Assembly: GCA_026184415.1 (NCBI GenBank)
Contig: CM047945.1
Span: 2,418,001 to 2,482,000, forward strand
Source: Trichothecium roseum
Lineage: Eukaryota > Ascomycota > Sordariomycetes > Hypocreales
DNA: 64,000 bases
Direction of reading: 5' to 3'
Positions 22,208-31,868 of the stretch are shown here, piece after piece. Every line of letters begins with the position of its first letter. Within the stretch, counting starts at the first letter, position 1. The position numbers and the translations under genes were made by a program. Below the pieces are notes generated by a model, which ran no database searches, had not been told where the DNA came from, and saw only the letters and a list, made by a program, of their open reading frames with translations.

Positions 22208-23872
22208 CTATTTGTTGCCACCCTTGAACTTCCTGTTGAAATGCTCGCGCTCTTGGTCCAGCCTCTTGGCCTCGATCTTCTTGATCATCTCCTTCCTTTT
22301 TCTCTCCGCCTTGTCGGCCTCCGTCTCACTGTACTTGCCCGTCATGCTGGACATGCCATCTCCAACAGTCTTCTTTAGATCATCGTAGTTTGTCGTGAGA
22401 CGCTCCTTCATACCTTGAGGAGTGTAGGCAGGGGATGCGGGCGCAGGGCGGGGCGGCTCATACGTTGCAGTGGTGGGAATAGCCGGCTGCGAGGTGCGGA
22501 GGTTGGGGACGCCAAAGACGCGGCGGATGGGGTTGACGCTCATCATGGTGGTCGTGACGAGGGTGGCGGCGCCGAAGGCCGCGCCCATGAGGTTCACGCC
22601 AGCAGAGAGGTAAGAGGTTACGAAGAACATGATGGGGACCATGACGTAGCCGGCCTTTTTCATCATGGACCTTTGCGCGGCAGTGCTCTGTCTGGAGCCA
22701 ATCTAGAGTTGTGTATTAGCACCAAATGAGTACTTTTCGTCTCCCTTCTTTTCGTGTCCTATCCCTCTCTTTCACTCTTTCCCGCTCTTTTATCCAAAAT
22801 CAAGCCGAGGACAGAAACTTACCACGAGGGTGCCCACCATGAAACACGTGGCGGTGGCAGGGAGTATGTAATAGGGGTCCGCGACGGTGAGGTCCTGGAA
22901 CCAGGCGAAGCCGCCGGTCTCCATGCCGGGCACGGGCAGCTTGGCCATGCTGTTGAGGATCCTGAAGAAGCCGATGGAGAAGGGAATGGGCAGGAAGCCC
23001 CAGAGTATGCCGCTGATGGGGGCGTTGTACTCCTGCCTCAGCAACTTGTTGAGCCCAAAGACCTCCTGCTGGGCCTGCCTGTCGCCGCTGCGGGCGGCCT
23101 CCTGCATCCTCTTGGTGTTCTCGACGTGGCGGGGGTCCTCCTGCATGAGCTTCATGCGGTGGTTGAAGCGGGTAGACTTGAGGAAGGGCCAGAAGAAGAC
23201 GACGCGGAGGAGCACGGCGGTGGCGACGATGCTACCGCCCCAGGAGAGGTTGCCCCAGATGTGGACGTGCTCCAGGACCCAGCCCATGGTCGAGGTCACG
23301 CCCCAGCCGAAGTCGAGGCCCATGGACTTGAGGTAGCCGATGCCCTCGGGCATGTTGAGGAAGTCGGGGTTGTTGACCATTTCGGAGATCTCGCTCAGGC
23401 CGGACTCGGGGATGAAGGACTCGGCGGAAGGGGGAGCCGCCGGGGGGGTTGCCTCGGCGGCGGTCGTCGTCGAGGCCTCGGCCACGGTTTCGGGTTGCAA
23501 CTCCGGGACCACGGGCTTGGGCTCGCTGGATCCCCCCGTGTACGGTATTCTATAGCCCCATACGGAGAGGTTCCTCGTCGAGGCTACGGTGCCCATCGCC
23601 GCCGGCGCAGCATATTGCCTCGTTCTGGATAGTAGAGAAGGGGCGCTCGTGACCCTGCCCAACGTCCCAAACTGCCGTCCGCTTCCACCAACTGTTCTCG
23701 AGACCTAGTTTTTTATGCGTTGAAAATCAGTGTCCTGCTATTTCTTTTTTTTTCCTTATTGCGGGGCTCGACGGAAGGGAAGAGGGGAGGGGAGAGGGGG
23801 CTTATTTACGGCTCGGCTGGCCAATTGCCTCTGAGCGCTGGCTGAGCGCAGGAGTCCTCTGCTCGGTAGCAT
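22208..23872 (-). CDS. OXA1: Mitochondrial inner-membrane insertase Oxa1
   Basis: Three exons on the minus strand: 23872-23810, 23704-22823 and 22702-22208; 479 aa. The 21-codon first exon (MLPSRGLLRSASAQRQLASR) is an arginine-rich mitochondrial targeting start and would be missed without removing the 105-nt intron. The YidC/Oxa1 core runs over about residues 140-370, with GWVLEHVHIWGNLSWGGSI, KSTRFNHRMKLMQEDPRHV, the FLPIPFSIGFFRILNSM segment and further membrane helices. The C-terminal tail is basic and probably coiled (ETEADKAERKRKEMIKKIEA), matching the ribosome-binding tail of Oxa1. The protein inserts mitochondrially encoded and some imported proteins into the inner membrane. The upstream MIM1 gene is also a mitochondrial insertion factor, but of the outer membrane. 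Confidence 0.94.
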
Positions 23873-24401
23873 TGTGGGCGAGCTGTGCGATCGGAAACGA
23901 TGTTGCCAGCCCGGGGAAAGTGAATGCGCCAGTGCGACAAGAGAGGTATCTGGAGATTTTTTTTTCGACCCTTGGGCGCGATTCGACACCTTCGTAGACC
24001 CACCTTTTTTCGACGTCAACACCAACCCCAACGGACGTACCGTACATGAAACCACGAGCTGTATTTACGAGTAGGAAATTGTAATGAGATAGTTCACGAA
24101 CACCGGTGGTTACTTATAGAGAGAACAGAGAGGATGGGTACGAAACCGGAATGAAAAAGTAAGTTGACTTGGTATCGCCGTCGATTCTCTGGAAATCATA
24201 ACTCAAAAGCGCCTTATCCTGCCCATCCCACTCCCCCCCCCCCCCCCCCGTCTATTTTTTTCCAGAATTATACACAAATGCCCAAACCGCAGCCGCCGGT
24301 GAAAGTTTTTCTTTCTTCTTCTCTCAGACGAGACTAGAGAACCGAGAGTTCATGAGCCTCACAACTCGTTCCTTGTCTATCGCTCGCTCCCCGTCAATGT
24401 T
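23873..24401. other. Intergenic: OXA1 upstream region and MIM1 3' flank
   Basis: No gene is supported. The region includes a run of 17 C at 24233-24249. Confidence 0.5.
24233..24249 (+). repeat. Homopolymer C17
   Basis: An uninterrupted run of 17 cytosines in the MIM1 3' flank. It is prone to length errors in sequencing. Confidence 0.9.
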
Positions 24402-24847
24402 CTACTCCAGACTGGCCAAGTCGTCGATGGACGGCAGGTTACCTTGACGTCTTTCGCGGATTTCGATTCCAGGCCCGATGGGATGAACTCTCCGTCTCGA
24501 AAGAGGGAAGACCTTTTAATTTTTCTCTTTATCAACCAAAACTGACTTCCCAGACGGAACAATTCAGAAGAGCAGTGAGCAGAGAGCTTCCTCTTCCGGG
24601 ATATTCCTACCTTTGTGCCGCCCCACCCTAACCTGAAGGCCGCCTCGTGCGCAAACAGCTCTCCGAAACCCAGCATCATGCCGTTGATGAATGGCAGGAA
24701 AAGGTTGATGGCGGCGCCGCGTACCAGGCTCCATACCGTGGGCGGCTTGTACAGGATGACCGGCGAGTTCGTCGACTCCTCGCCCGTGGAGTAGTGTTCG
24801 CTGTCGGAGTGCATCGTGACGCCGGACTCGGCGAGGGGATCGGCCAT
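24402..24847 (-). CDS. MIM1: Mitochondrial outer-membrane import factor Mim1 (TOM13 family)
   Basis: A small two-exon gene, 24847-24611 and 24512-24402, with a 98-nt intron; 115 aa. Exon 1 encodes an acidic/Ser-Thr start and one hydrophobic helix (SLVRGAAINLFLPFINGMML) with Gly-spaced positions, ending GWGGTK. Exon 2 continues VFPLSRRRVHPIGPGIEIR and ends SIDDLASLE. The acceptor was chosen because it gives this family-like VFPLSRR continuation; the other AG sites nearby give unconserved sequence. Mim1 forms the MIM complex that inserts alpha-helical outer-membrane proteins and helps assemble the TOM complex. The start is the Met of MADPLAESG. It diverges from the UBX-protein gene. Confidence 0.88.
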
Positions 24848-25466
24848 GACGAGGGGGGGTTGTGCTTTTTTTTTGGTTCGCAAAGAGTTGATCCAACGGA
24901 ACTGACTTGGCCGCTCCAACCAAATACCCGGCGCTTTTGCAAATAAGTTATTTTTTCAAGACGTCCCACACCAAGTTACGATCCTGGAGCTACGACGGGC
25001 AGCATCGGTTTGGGGAAAACGAATGCCAAGAAGTGATAGATAATGTTACATAATCATCCATCTATTAGCCTCCCTCCATCTTTCCAACTCGTCAGAGGTC
25101 GGGGTCGGTGCATCGCTCTTCCGGTGGGATTTCCGTGACATCTACTCGGGGACCTGGCAATGAGGCAGTTGCCCCACCCAGCGGGCGTGCCTGCTGGAAG
25201 CTTGCCGAATTGCGACGTGACGAAATGCGTAGCGCTGCCTGCATTCATATCTGTCATTCATGCTTAGGTAGCTGCCTTAATTCACCTTCACTTTTCCTTC
25301 ACTTTCTGTTCATTGCTTACATATACCGGCTCCAACTTCTTCTTCTCCCCACTCTCTTCACATTTACTCGCCCCAGCTTCATCCCACTCCAACCATTAAT
25401 CAACACGCCTCGTTCCTTACCCCGCCACAGCCGTAAGAACGACTGCTAAAGGCAGTAGACAGCAAC
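24848..25466. promoter_or_regulatory. Divergent upstream region, MIM1 / SHP1
   Basis: About 0.62 kb between two start codons. The right half (25260-25440) is pyrimidine-rich, as expected of a fungal leader. No gene is seen. Confidence 0.5.
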
Positions 25467-26852
25467 ATGTCAAACGAAGAAATGGTCAATGAGTTTGTGG
25501 CCCTCACAGGGGCCACGCCCGAAGTGGTGAGAGCAGATGCAGCATTCCCCGTATCATACACACCTTCTCGATACTGATTCATCTCAGGCAACCGAATACC
25601 TTGCGGCAACAGGATGGGAGCTCATGGCCGCATGCAATTCCTACTTCGTGGAGCAAGATGAAGCCACACAGACAGGCCCTGGGTCACAGCCACCGAGAGC
25701 AGAAGAGTACACAGGCCCGCGCACACTAGATGGTCAACCAGCACCTCAAGCGGCTCGCAGCGCCCCAAAGGCCAAGGCAGCACCCAAAAAGAAGGGCATC
25801 GCCACACTTGGTTCAGTCGGTGCCGGGAGTTCGCATCAGCATGATGATGAGAGCGACGAAAACGACCACGACCACGACGACGGAGATGATCGCGGAAATC
25901 TGTTTGCCGGAGGCGAAAAGTCCGGCCTTGCCGTCCAGGATCCTAAACAACAAGAAGGAAGTAGCTGGAAGAAGGTCGTTAACAATATCGAGGCCAAAGC
26001 CAAAGCGTAAGTTTTTTTTTTCTTCTCTTTTTTTTAAAAAAAAAAAAATCTCCCAGCACCGCGTGTCAAAACATGTCAGAGTCTAACATTTACAGGAACG
26101 CATCTCGTCCAGACGCTCACCCTGAGGCTGGGCCTTCTGCCCCTTCCTACTTTCGAGGCACTGGTATGACGCTCGGTGGCGAAGGCACGGAGAGCCGCAG
26201 CATACCCGATCCCCAAGGTCCAGCACCGGTACGCCCTACCACAGAAGTGGTGGAGCGCATACTTCACCTTTGGCAGGACGGTTTTAGTGTAGACGATGGG
26301 GAGCTGCTCCGCTTCGACGACCCCAACAACCGCCGGTCCCTGCAAATGATTCAACAAGGACACGCTCCGCTCGAGCTTATGAATGTCCCCTATGGCCAAC
26401 CTGTTGATGTTAAGCTAGAGAAACACGAAGAAAACTACAAAGCTCCGCCCAAGAAGTACAAGCCTTTTGGTGGTGAAGGTCGCCGTCTGGGCGCTCCTGT
26501 GCCCGGGGATGGCAGTGAGGAGCCTGCTCCTGTTCCTGCTCCTGCCCCTGCTCAGACCACAGCCGCTTCATCAAGTTCTTCTGCCCCGGCTCCGACTGTG
26601 GACGAAACTCAGCCGACTCTGACATTGCGCATCCAACTTCCAGACGGGACACGCCTCCCTGCCCGATTCAACACGACAGCAACCATCGAAGAGGTCTACG
26701 GGTTTGTGCAGAGTGCCTCATCCGACACACGAACTAGAGCATGGGTGCTAGCCACCACGTTCCCGAATAAGGAGCACACGGACAAGAGTCTGGTTTTGGG
26801 GGAGATGCCTGAGTTCAAGAAAGGAGGCACAGCTGTTGTCAAGTGGACTTAG
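25467..26852 (+). CDS. SHP1: UBA-SEP-UBX protein, Cdc48 cofactor (p47/Shp1/Ubx1)
   Basis: Three exons, 25467-25526, 25588-26006 and 26096-26852; 411 aa. A UBA domain at residues 1-45 is assembled across the first intron (MSNEEMVNEFVALTGATPEV joined to ATEYLAATGWELMAACNSYF). A low-complexity linker has a His/Asp-rich patch (about 105-125). The SEP domain spans about 225-300 (ILHLWQDGFSVDDGELLRF, IQQGHAPLELMNVPYGQPVD), followed by a Pro/Ala/Ser linker and a C-terminal UBX domain (LTLRIQLPDGTRLPARFN, TTFPNKEH) that ends the protein. The FPNK loop is the p47 version of the UBX FPR turn that binds Cdc48/p97. The protein is an adaptor for Cdc48 in membrane fusion, ubiquitin-dependent degradation and phosphatase-1 maturation. 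Confidence 0.94.
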
Positions 26853-27174
26853 GCTACTAAGGTGCGGAAATGGAGGATACTGTGATGAGCTGCGTGGGAC
26901 GTGGTGATAAGACAAAAGGTCTAGGTTTCGACAGACGCCATGACAAGATAATAAAGCATCACGAATAGAAACAAAGGCATTGGCCAATTACGGTGGACGG
27001 ATGGGGTGATTCATCATCTTTGATTCGTCAATGCCGACACGTAAACCCCCTGCAGGGTATCTCTACTACTAAGGATTATGGTCCCGATAAACGCCAAAAA
27101 CACCCAATTATCCCTCGAATATCTCCAAAAAAAAGAATATAATATGTAATCACTCATGCTGGCATGGCCACCGC
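26853..27174. other. Intergenic between convergent SHP1 and GTR1
   Basis: About 0.32 kb of 3' flanks; nothing recognised. Confidence 0.5.
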
Positions 27175-28463
27175 TTATGTCTGCGTGGCAGGGGTGAGCT
27201 GCGCGGGTCCGTCGAGGAACTTGAAGTGCTTGATGGCGATCTGGCAGTTGAGCATGGCGGAGTTGAACCTGGCCTCGCCAGGGGGCAGGACGACCATGAG
27301 GTAGGTGTTTGTGGTGAACTTCATGATGAAGAGGCTGAAGCGGAGGCCGGCCTTGTGCTCCATGCGGATGAACTGCTCGGCGTTGCGGGGGGTGCCGGTG
27401 AAGCGGGAGATGCTCTGCTTGAAGTGCTTCATGATGTTGGACATGCGCTCGAGGCGGTCCTCGGTGGGGTTGTGGCGGCCCTCGGGGGAGGTCCAGGAGG
27501 AGACGGCGAGGAAGGAGGTGCGCTCGAAGAGGAGGATCTCCTCGGCCTCGATGGCCAGGCCGAGGTTCTCGAGGTTGCGCTCGATGACGCCGAGGTTGGG
27601 GACGAGGTCGTGGATGATGGAGGCCCAGGCCTTGTATAGCGACTGGTCCCAGATGCTGGTGGCGAAGGGGACGACGTCGACGCCGCCCCCGCTGCTGATA
27701 CCCCCGCCTTCGCCGACGCCGACGCCGACGCTGGCGGCGAACTCGCGCGTCTTCTGGCGGACGAGGCGGACGCGGTCGTCGTACATGGCCTCGCGGCTGG
27801 CGGGCACGACGAGGTCCATCTTGTGGATGAGGACGTAGATGCGGGCGGCGGGGCTAAACTGCAGCAGGGCGGAGAGGATGGCGACGTACGTGGCCAGGTC
27901 GCGGTCGACGTCGCGCGACTCGACGTCGAAGACGTAGATGAGGACGCCGACGTTGGAGAAGACGTGGACGCGCTGCTGGGAGAGGTAGTTCTCCATGAAG
28001 GCCTCCTGGCCGCCGCAGTCCCAGAGGTTGAGCGTCAGGTTGCCGAGGAACTTGACGTGGGAGAGGTCGATGTCGATGGTGGCTCCTCTGTAAGAAAAAA
28101 ACAACCCCGCCGCACACGTTCACTGTTAGCCTTTCTTGTTCTTCTTGTTTCTTCTTCTCTTTTCAGCATGTAGTTTTTTTCTTCCTTTCCCTCGTACACA
28201 CTCTTCGCTCTATTTCTCCCGGGGAAGAAAGCTGGAACTTGTGCTAGAGGTGGGGGGCTGGGGCTGGGCTTGCTTTACAATCTTCTCGTGTCGCGGGCTA
28301 TGTAGTTGCTGAAGATTATGCTCCGCATGCTCGACTTGCCGGAGCCCGACTTGCCCATGAGCAGCACCTTCTTCTTCTTGGGCTTCTTGACCTCGCTCCG
28401 CATGTCCGTCGCCGTCGCGGGGCTGGTGCCCTCGGGCAGGGAGTTGTCCAGGTACGAGGCCAT
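27175..28463 (-). CDS. GTR1: Rag-family GTPase Gtr1 (RagA/B orthologue)
   Basis: Two exons on the minus strand, 28463-28279 and 28087-27175; 365 aa, longer than yeast Gtr1 (310). The P-loop is LLMGKSGSGKSSMRSIIF. Splicing across a 191-nt intron rebuilds ARDTRRLGATIDID, the RagA switch region, and is followed by LNLWDCGGQEAFMENYL (G3) and VLIHKMDLV (G4). The C-terminal roadblock-like domain follows, with SLYKAWASIIHDLVPN. Gtr1 pairs with Gtr2 on the vacuole and relays amino-acid sufficiency to TORC1. About 20 extra Gly/Val/Ser residues (GVGVGEGGGISSGGGVD) interrupt the region after G4; this loop is low complexity and is encoded by GC-rich DNA. The N-terminal 25 residues are an extension ahead of the G domain. 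Confidence 0.93.
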
Positions 28464-29655
28464 CGGGGACGGGACGAGACGGCGGCGGGGGGGTCGGCGC
28501 GTCCGGAGAGGTTGATGATCGGTTTGCCTTGTTCGATGGTTTAGGTTATGCGTGCGCGCGTATTACATATGGGACCGGCGTCGTGGGATCGAAGACGGTT
28601 AATCGTGGAGGAATCGAAAAAGAAAAAGAAAAAAAAAACCGAAAAAGAAGAAGAATGGGTATTCGTCTAGTTGAGGTAATGGGTAATGAAAGAGAAGTTT
28701 TGGTGGATTGTGACGAGGAAGTCGACAGGAACTGGGAGGGATTGTCGTCGCTCTCTCTCTCTTTTTTTTGGGGGGGCTAGGAGTGGGGATAATCGCTTCC
28801 CAGGCCTGAACTCTCGGCGGTCGGGGAGAAAGCAGCGGAGGCGGGTACGGCGGGCGGGCGGGCTACTTGGTAGTAGTGTGGGGTTGAAAGTTGAAAGCCT
28901 CCAGCTCTCTCAGGCCAGCTATTTAGGGTAGTAGTTAAAGGTGTTTTACGGTAACCGTGGCAGCCTCCAGTAGCTGGAGATACGGGGGGGGGGGCTTCCA
29001 TGAACGTGGGGAGGGGTCTATAAACACGATCTTGCGTTGCGAAAGAGCCGCGCACTACGGAATACAAGAAGAGGAGCTCGTTAGGTAGGAATTGGCGGCG
29101 AGCGAACCCGGGGCACATAGATAACACCACCCAATATGGTAGTTTAACTCCAGGAAGGGGAAAAAAAAACCACAAAAAGGCTAACGCTTCCGCAAGTTAA
29201 ATCAATTGGCGAATGAAACATGAAAACCATTTGACTTTGGAGAAATTTTCACGGATTTCAGCATGTGGTGTTGTCGACATATTCTCACCTACTCAGATGG
29301 CGAACCATGGAATTAGGCGAACGGTAAGAAGTGTAATACAAAAGGTTGAATGTATTATCTGCACCCTATTAATTGCCAAACGTGGAAGAAAACGGTCCTA
29401 CTGCTACTCTAGAGTCCATACAAGTCTAGTGCATATATAGAGAAATACTAGTTAGTATCTATTACACGATTGAGCGATTTAGTTTTTATTCGAATCATGA
29501 AGTATATTACTTGGAATCATAATCATAAATATCGTCCCACTACTGTGAGTATCCTATTGATCTCCTTCATCTTTGGTATATAGTATTGGGTTTCGTACTT
29601 GGCGAGAATCATATGCCAAAAAAATTGCACCACTGCGGCGGGGCTGTAAATGTTT
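28464..29655. other. Intergenic: GTR1 upstream region and JEN1 3' flank
   Basis: About 1.2 kb. The part nearest GTR1 is purine-rich (28617-28650), a CT-rich leader on the minus strand. It contains G runs at 28770-28777 and 28985-28994. No gene is recognised. Confidence 0.5.
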
Positions 29656-31370
29656 TTAAGCACCAGCCTCAGACTTCTTGCGGTCCTCCATCTCCATGGC
29701 GTCAATGGCCTTCTCCTCATCCAGAGGACCGTCAAGCTTCTTCTCACCACCCATGTGACCATCATCAGCGCCGGCAACGGCATTGTCGAAACTACGGCCA
29801 CGCTTCTCAGGACCGACCATGACAGTGAAGAAGATACCGAGAGCGATGATGGCCGTGGCAATACCCATGGTGGGGCCATAAGCCTCGACCTTGTTGCCGA
29901 AGTGGTTCTTGACAAAGTGAGTCTCCGAGATGGCGTTGACGATTTGCGCGGATGGCGACGAGATCATATTGCCCAGCTGATAAGTGACACCAGGGAAAGT
30001 GGAACGGAAGGCGACGGGAGACAGTTCGTTAAGGTGAATGGGAATGACACCCCAGGCACCCTGGACGAAGAACTGCATGAAGAAGCCAGTCGCGCTCAGA
30101 GAACGCTCGGAAGTGGGCAGAATCCAAGCAGGGATGAGGATGGCGGACATGAGAGAGGCGCCCATCATGGCACGGCGACGTCCAATGAACTGGGAGGAGT
30201 AACCAATGATGGTACCACCGACGCAAGCGCCAACCTTCATGATGATGGAAGCACGCGAGGAACCCGAGTTACCAAGCTCCTTTTGCTCAAGCATGAATGT
30301 CGTGTAAGAGTCTTGCGAGGTGTGCGAGTAGTAGTTGAACCAGGTCATGAGGATGACGCAGTACACGCACATCTTCCACTCCTTGACCAACATGTGCTTC
30401 ACATCTGTCCAGAAAGAACTAGCCGACGCAGCCTTGGTTTTACCAGCAGCCTTGGCAGCCTCCTTGGCCTCGAGGAATTGCCTCGACTCGGGGAAAGCGA
30501 TACGAATGAGACCGACGGCGATGGAGATACCGGCTAAACAGAAGAACATGTCAGATGCTGAGCCCGAGCGAGAGGTAAAACTTGTCATCCCAACTTACCG
30601 GCAATCCAGAAAACAGTCTTCCAGCTTTCAGTGCCACCACCAACGCCAAGGTTAGCGCAGGCAGCCAGGACATACCCGAAGGAGTAACCCTGCTGAAGAA
30701 CACCGGAGAGAAGACCACGAGTAGGAATGCTGTAGTATGGTCAGTAGGCGCCCAGTTTTACTGTACGTTTTGCGACTTACGGAGCCTCTTCCAAAGCCAT
30801 GGCAATGGCGTTACCGTAGACACCACCCATGAACAGACCGAAGAGAGAACGAACGGCAAGGAACTCGGAGAATGTGCCACTGTAGATGGTGGCAATTTGC
30901 AAAATACCGAGGACGACCATGTTCACGACCATGGGCCATTTGCGACCCCATTTGTCACCAGCGAGACCGAAGGCGGCGGCACCAATGGAGCGGAGGAGCA
31001 GAGTCAACGTGATGGCAGTAGAAACCTGGGTCTTGCTGGTGTCGTAGTAGGCGGCAAGCTTGACTTGTTGAATGGAGAGGGCGTGGAAGTCGAAGGCGTC
31101 GGCGGTCCAAGAGACAAAGCCGCAAGCGAAGAAGAGCCAGCCTTTGGCACTGAGCATGGCCAAGAGGCTGAAGGGGTTCACGAACTTGTCATTTTCGTGC
31201 CACTCGCAACGTGTCTCACCATACTCGTTGCTGATGACAACACGCTTCTTCCAAACAAAGAGGTCATTGATGGCCTGCTTGCATGTAGGTATAATGCCAA
31301 CGGCAAGGTCATCAGCAGGCTCAACGTTCTGGCGCGGCTGAGCAGCCGCAGTTTCTTCACCGACTGCCAT
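29656..31370 (-). CDS. JEN1: Jen1-family monocarboxylate (lactate/pyruvate) proton symporter
   Basis: Three exons on the minus strand: 31370-30781, 30729-30599 and 30533-29656; 532 aa. It is a major-facilitator protein with about 12 hydrophobic helices. The Jen1 signature N-x-x-S/T-H-x-S/T-Q-D is present as NYYSHTSQDSYTT, starting at Asn307. WTADAFDFHALSIQ in helix 1 is also typical, as is GLAGDKWGRKWPM between helices 2 and 3. Both cytoplasmic ends are hydrophilic, and the C-terminus is Lys/Glu/Asp-rich, as expected for endocytic control. Jen1 proteins import lactate, pyruvate or acetate; Jen2 subfamily members import dicarboxylates, and sequence reading alone does not fix which. The gene stands alone, with a long gene-poor region upstream. 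Confidence 0.9.
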
Positions 31371-31868
31371 TGTTTCCCGTTTGAATCACCGTTGAGAAGA
31401 TGAAGACTGAGTTTTGGAAACGATGCGGGGGTGGAAGGAAGAAGACGTCAAGCTCAGCACCCGTCAAAAGTCAAAGCAACGAGGAGCTGAGGGGACGAGG
31501 GGGGGAAGAGGGGAGAAATTGGAGAGGCGACAAGTGCGATTGAGCTCAAGACGAAGAGAGGGAAGAAAAAAATCAACCGCATACGATGCAAAGGACCGAT
31601 ATAATACTTATAGGCATCCGTCTTAATGGAGAGATGGGAAAACGCAAACCCATCATGGGTGGAGAAAACTCCAAAAAAACCCATACGCGGTAAGACGTGC
31701 AGCCATCCTTATCCTTGACTTGGACTACTAAAATGTGCTCTACCCTTTGTGGGATTAGCTGCAGTCTGTCGCAACATGACATGGAAAGCTACAGCCATCC
31801 ATCACTTCCTCGCGCCAGACGATACCGGAGTGTGTGAGCCTCGGCGGTAATAGCAGTACATACAGTAG

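Noticed and set aside
22754..23632. 292-codon open frame on the plus strand
   Set aside because: It lies opposite the OXA1 second exon and has antisense-type composition; OXA1 is clearly the real gene.
29650..30537. 295-codon open frame on the plus strand
   Set aside because: Antisense to JEN1 exon 3, which carries the Jen1 signature motif.
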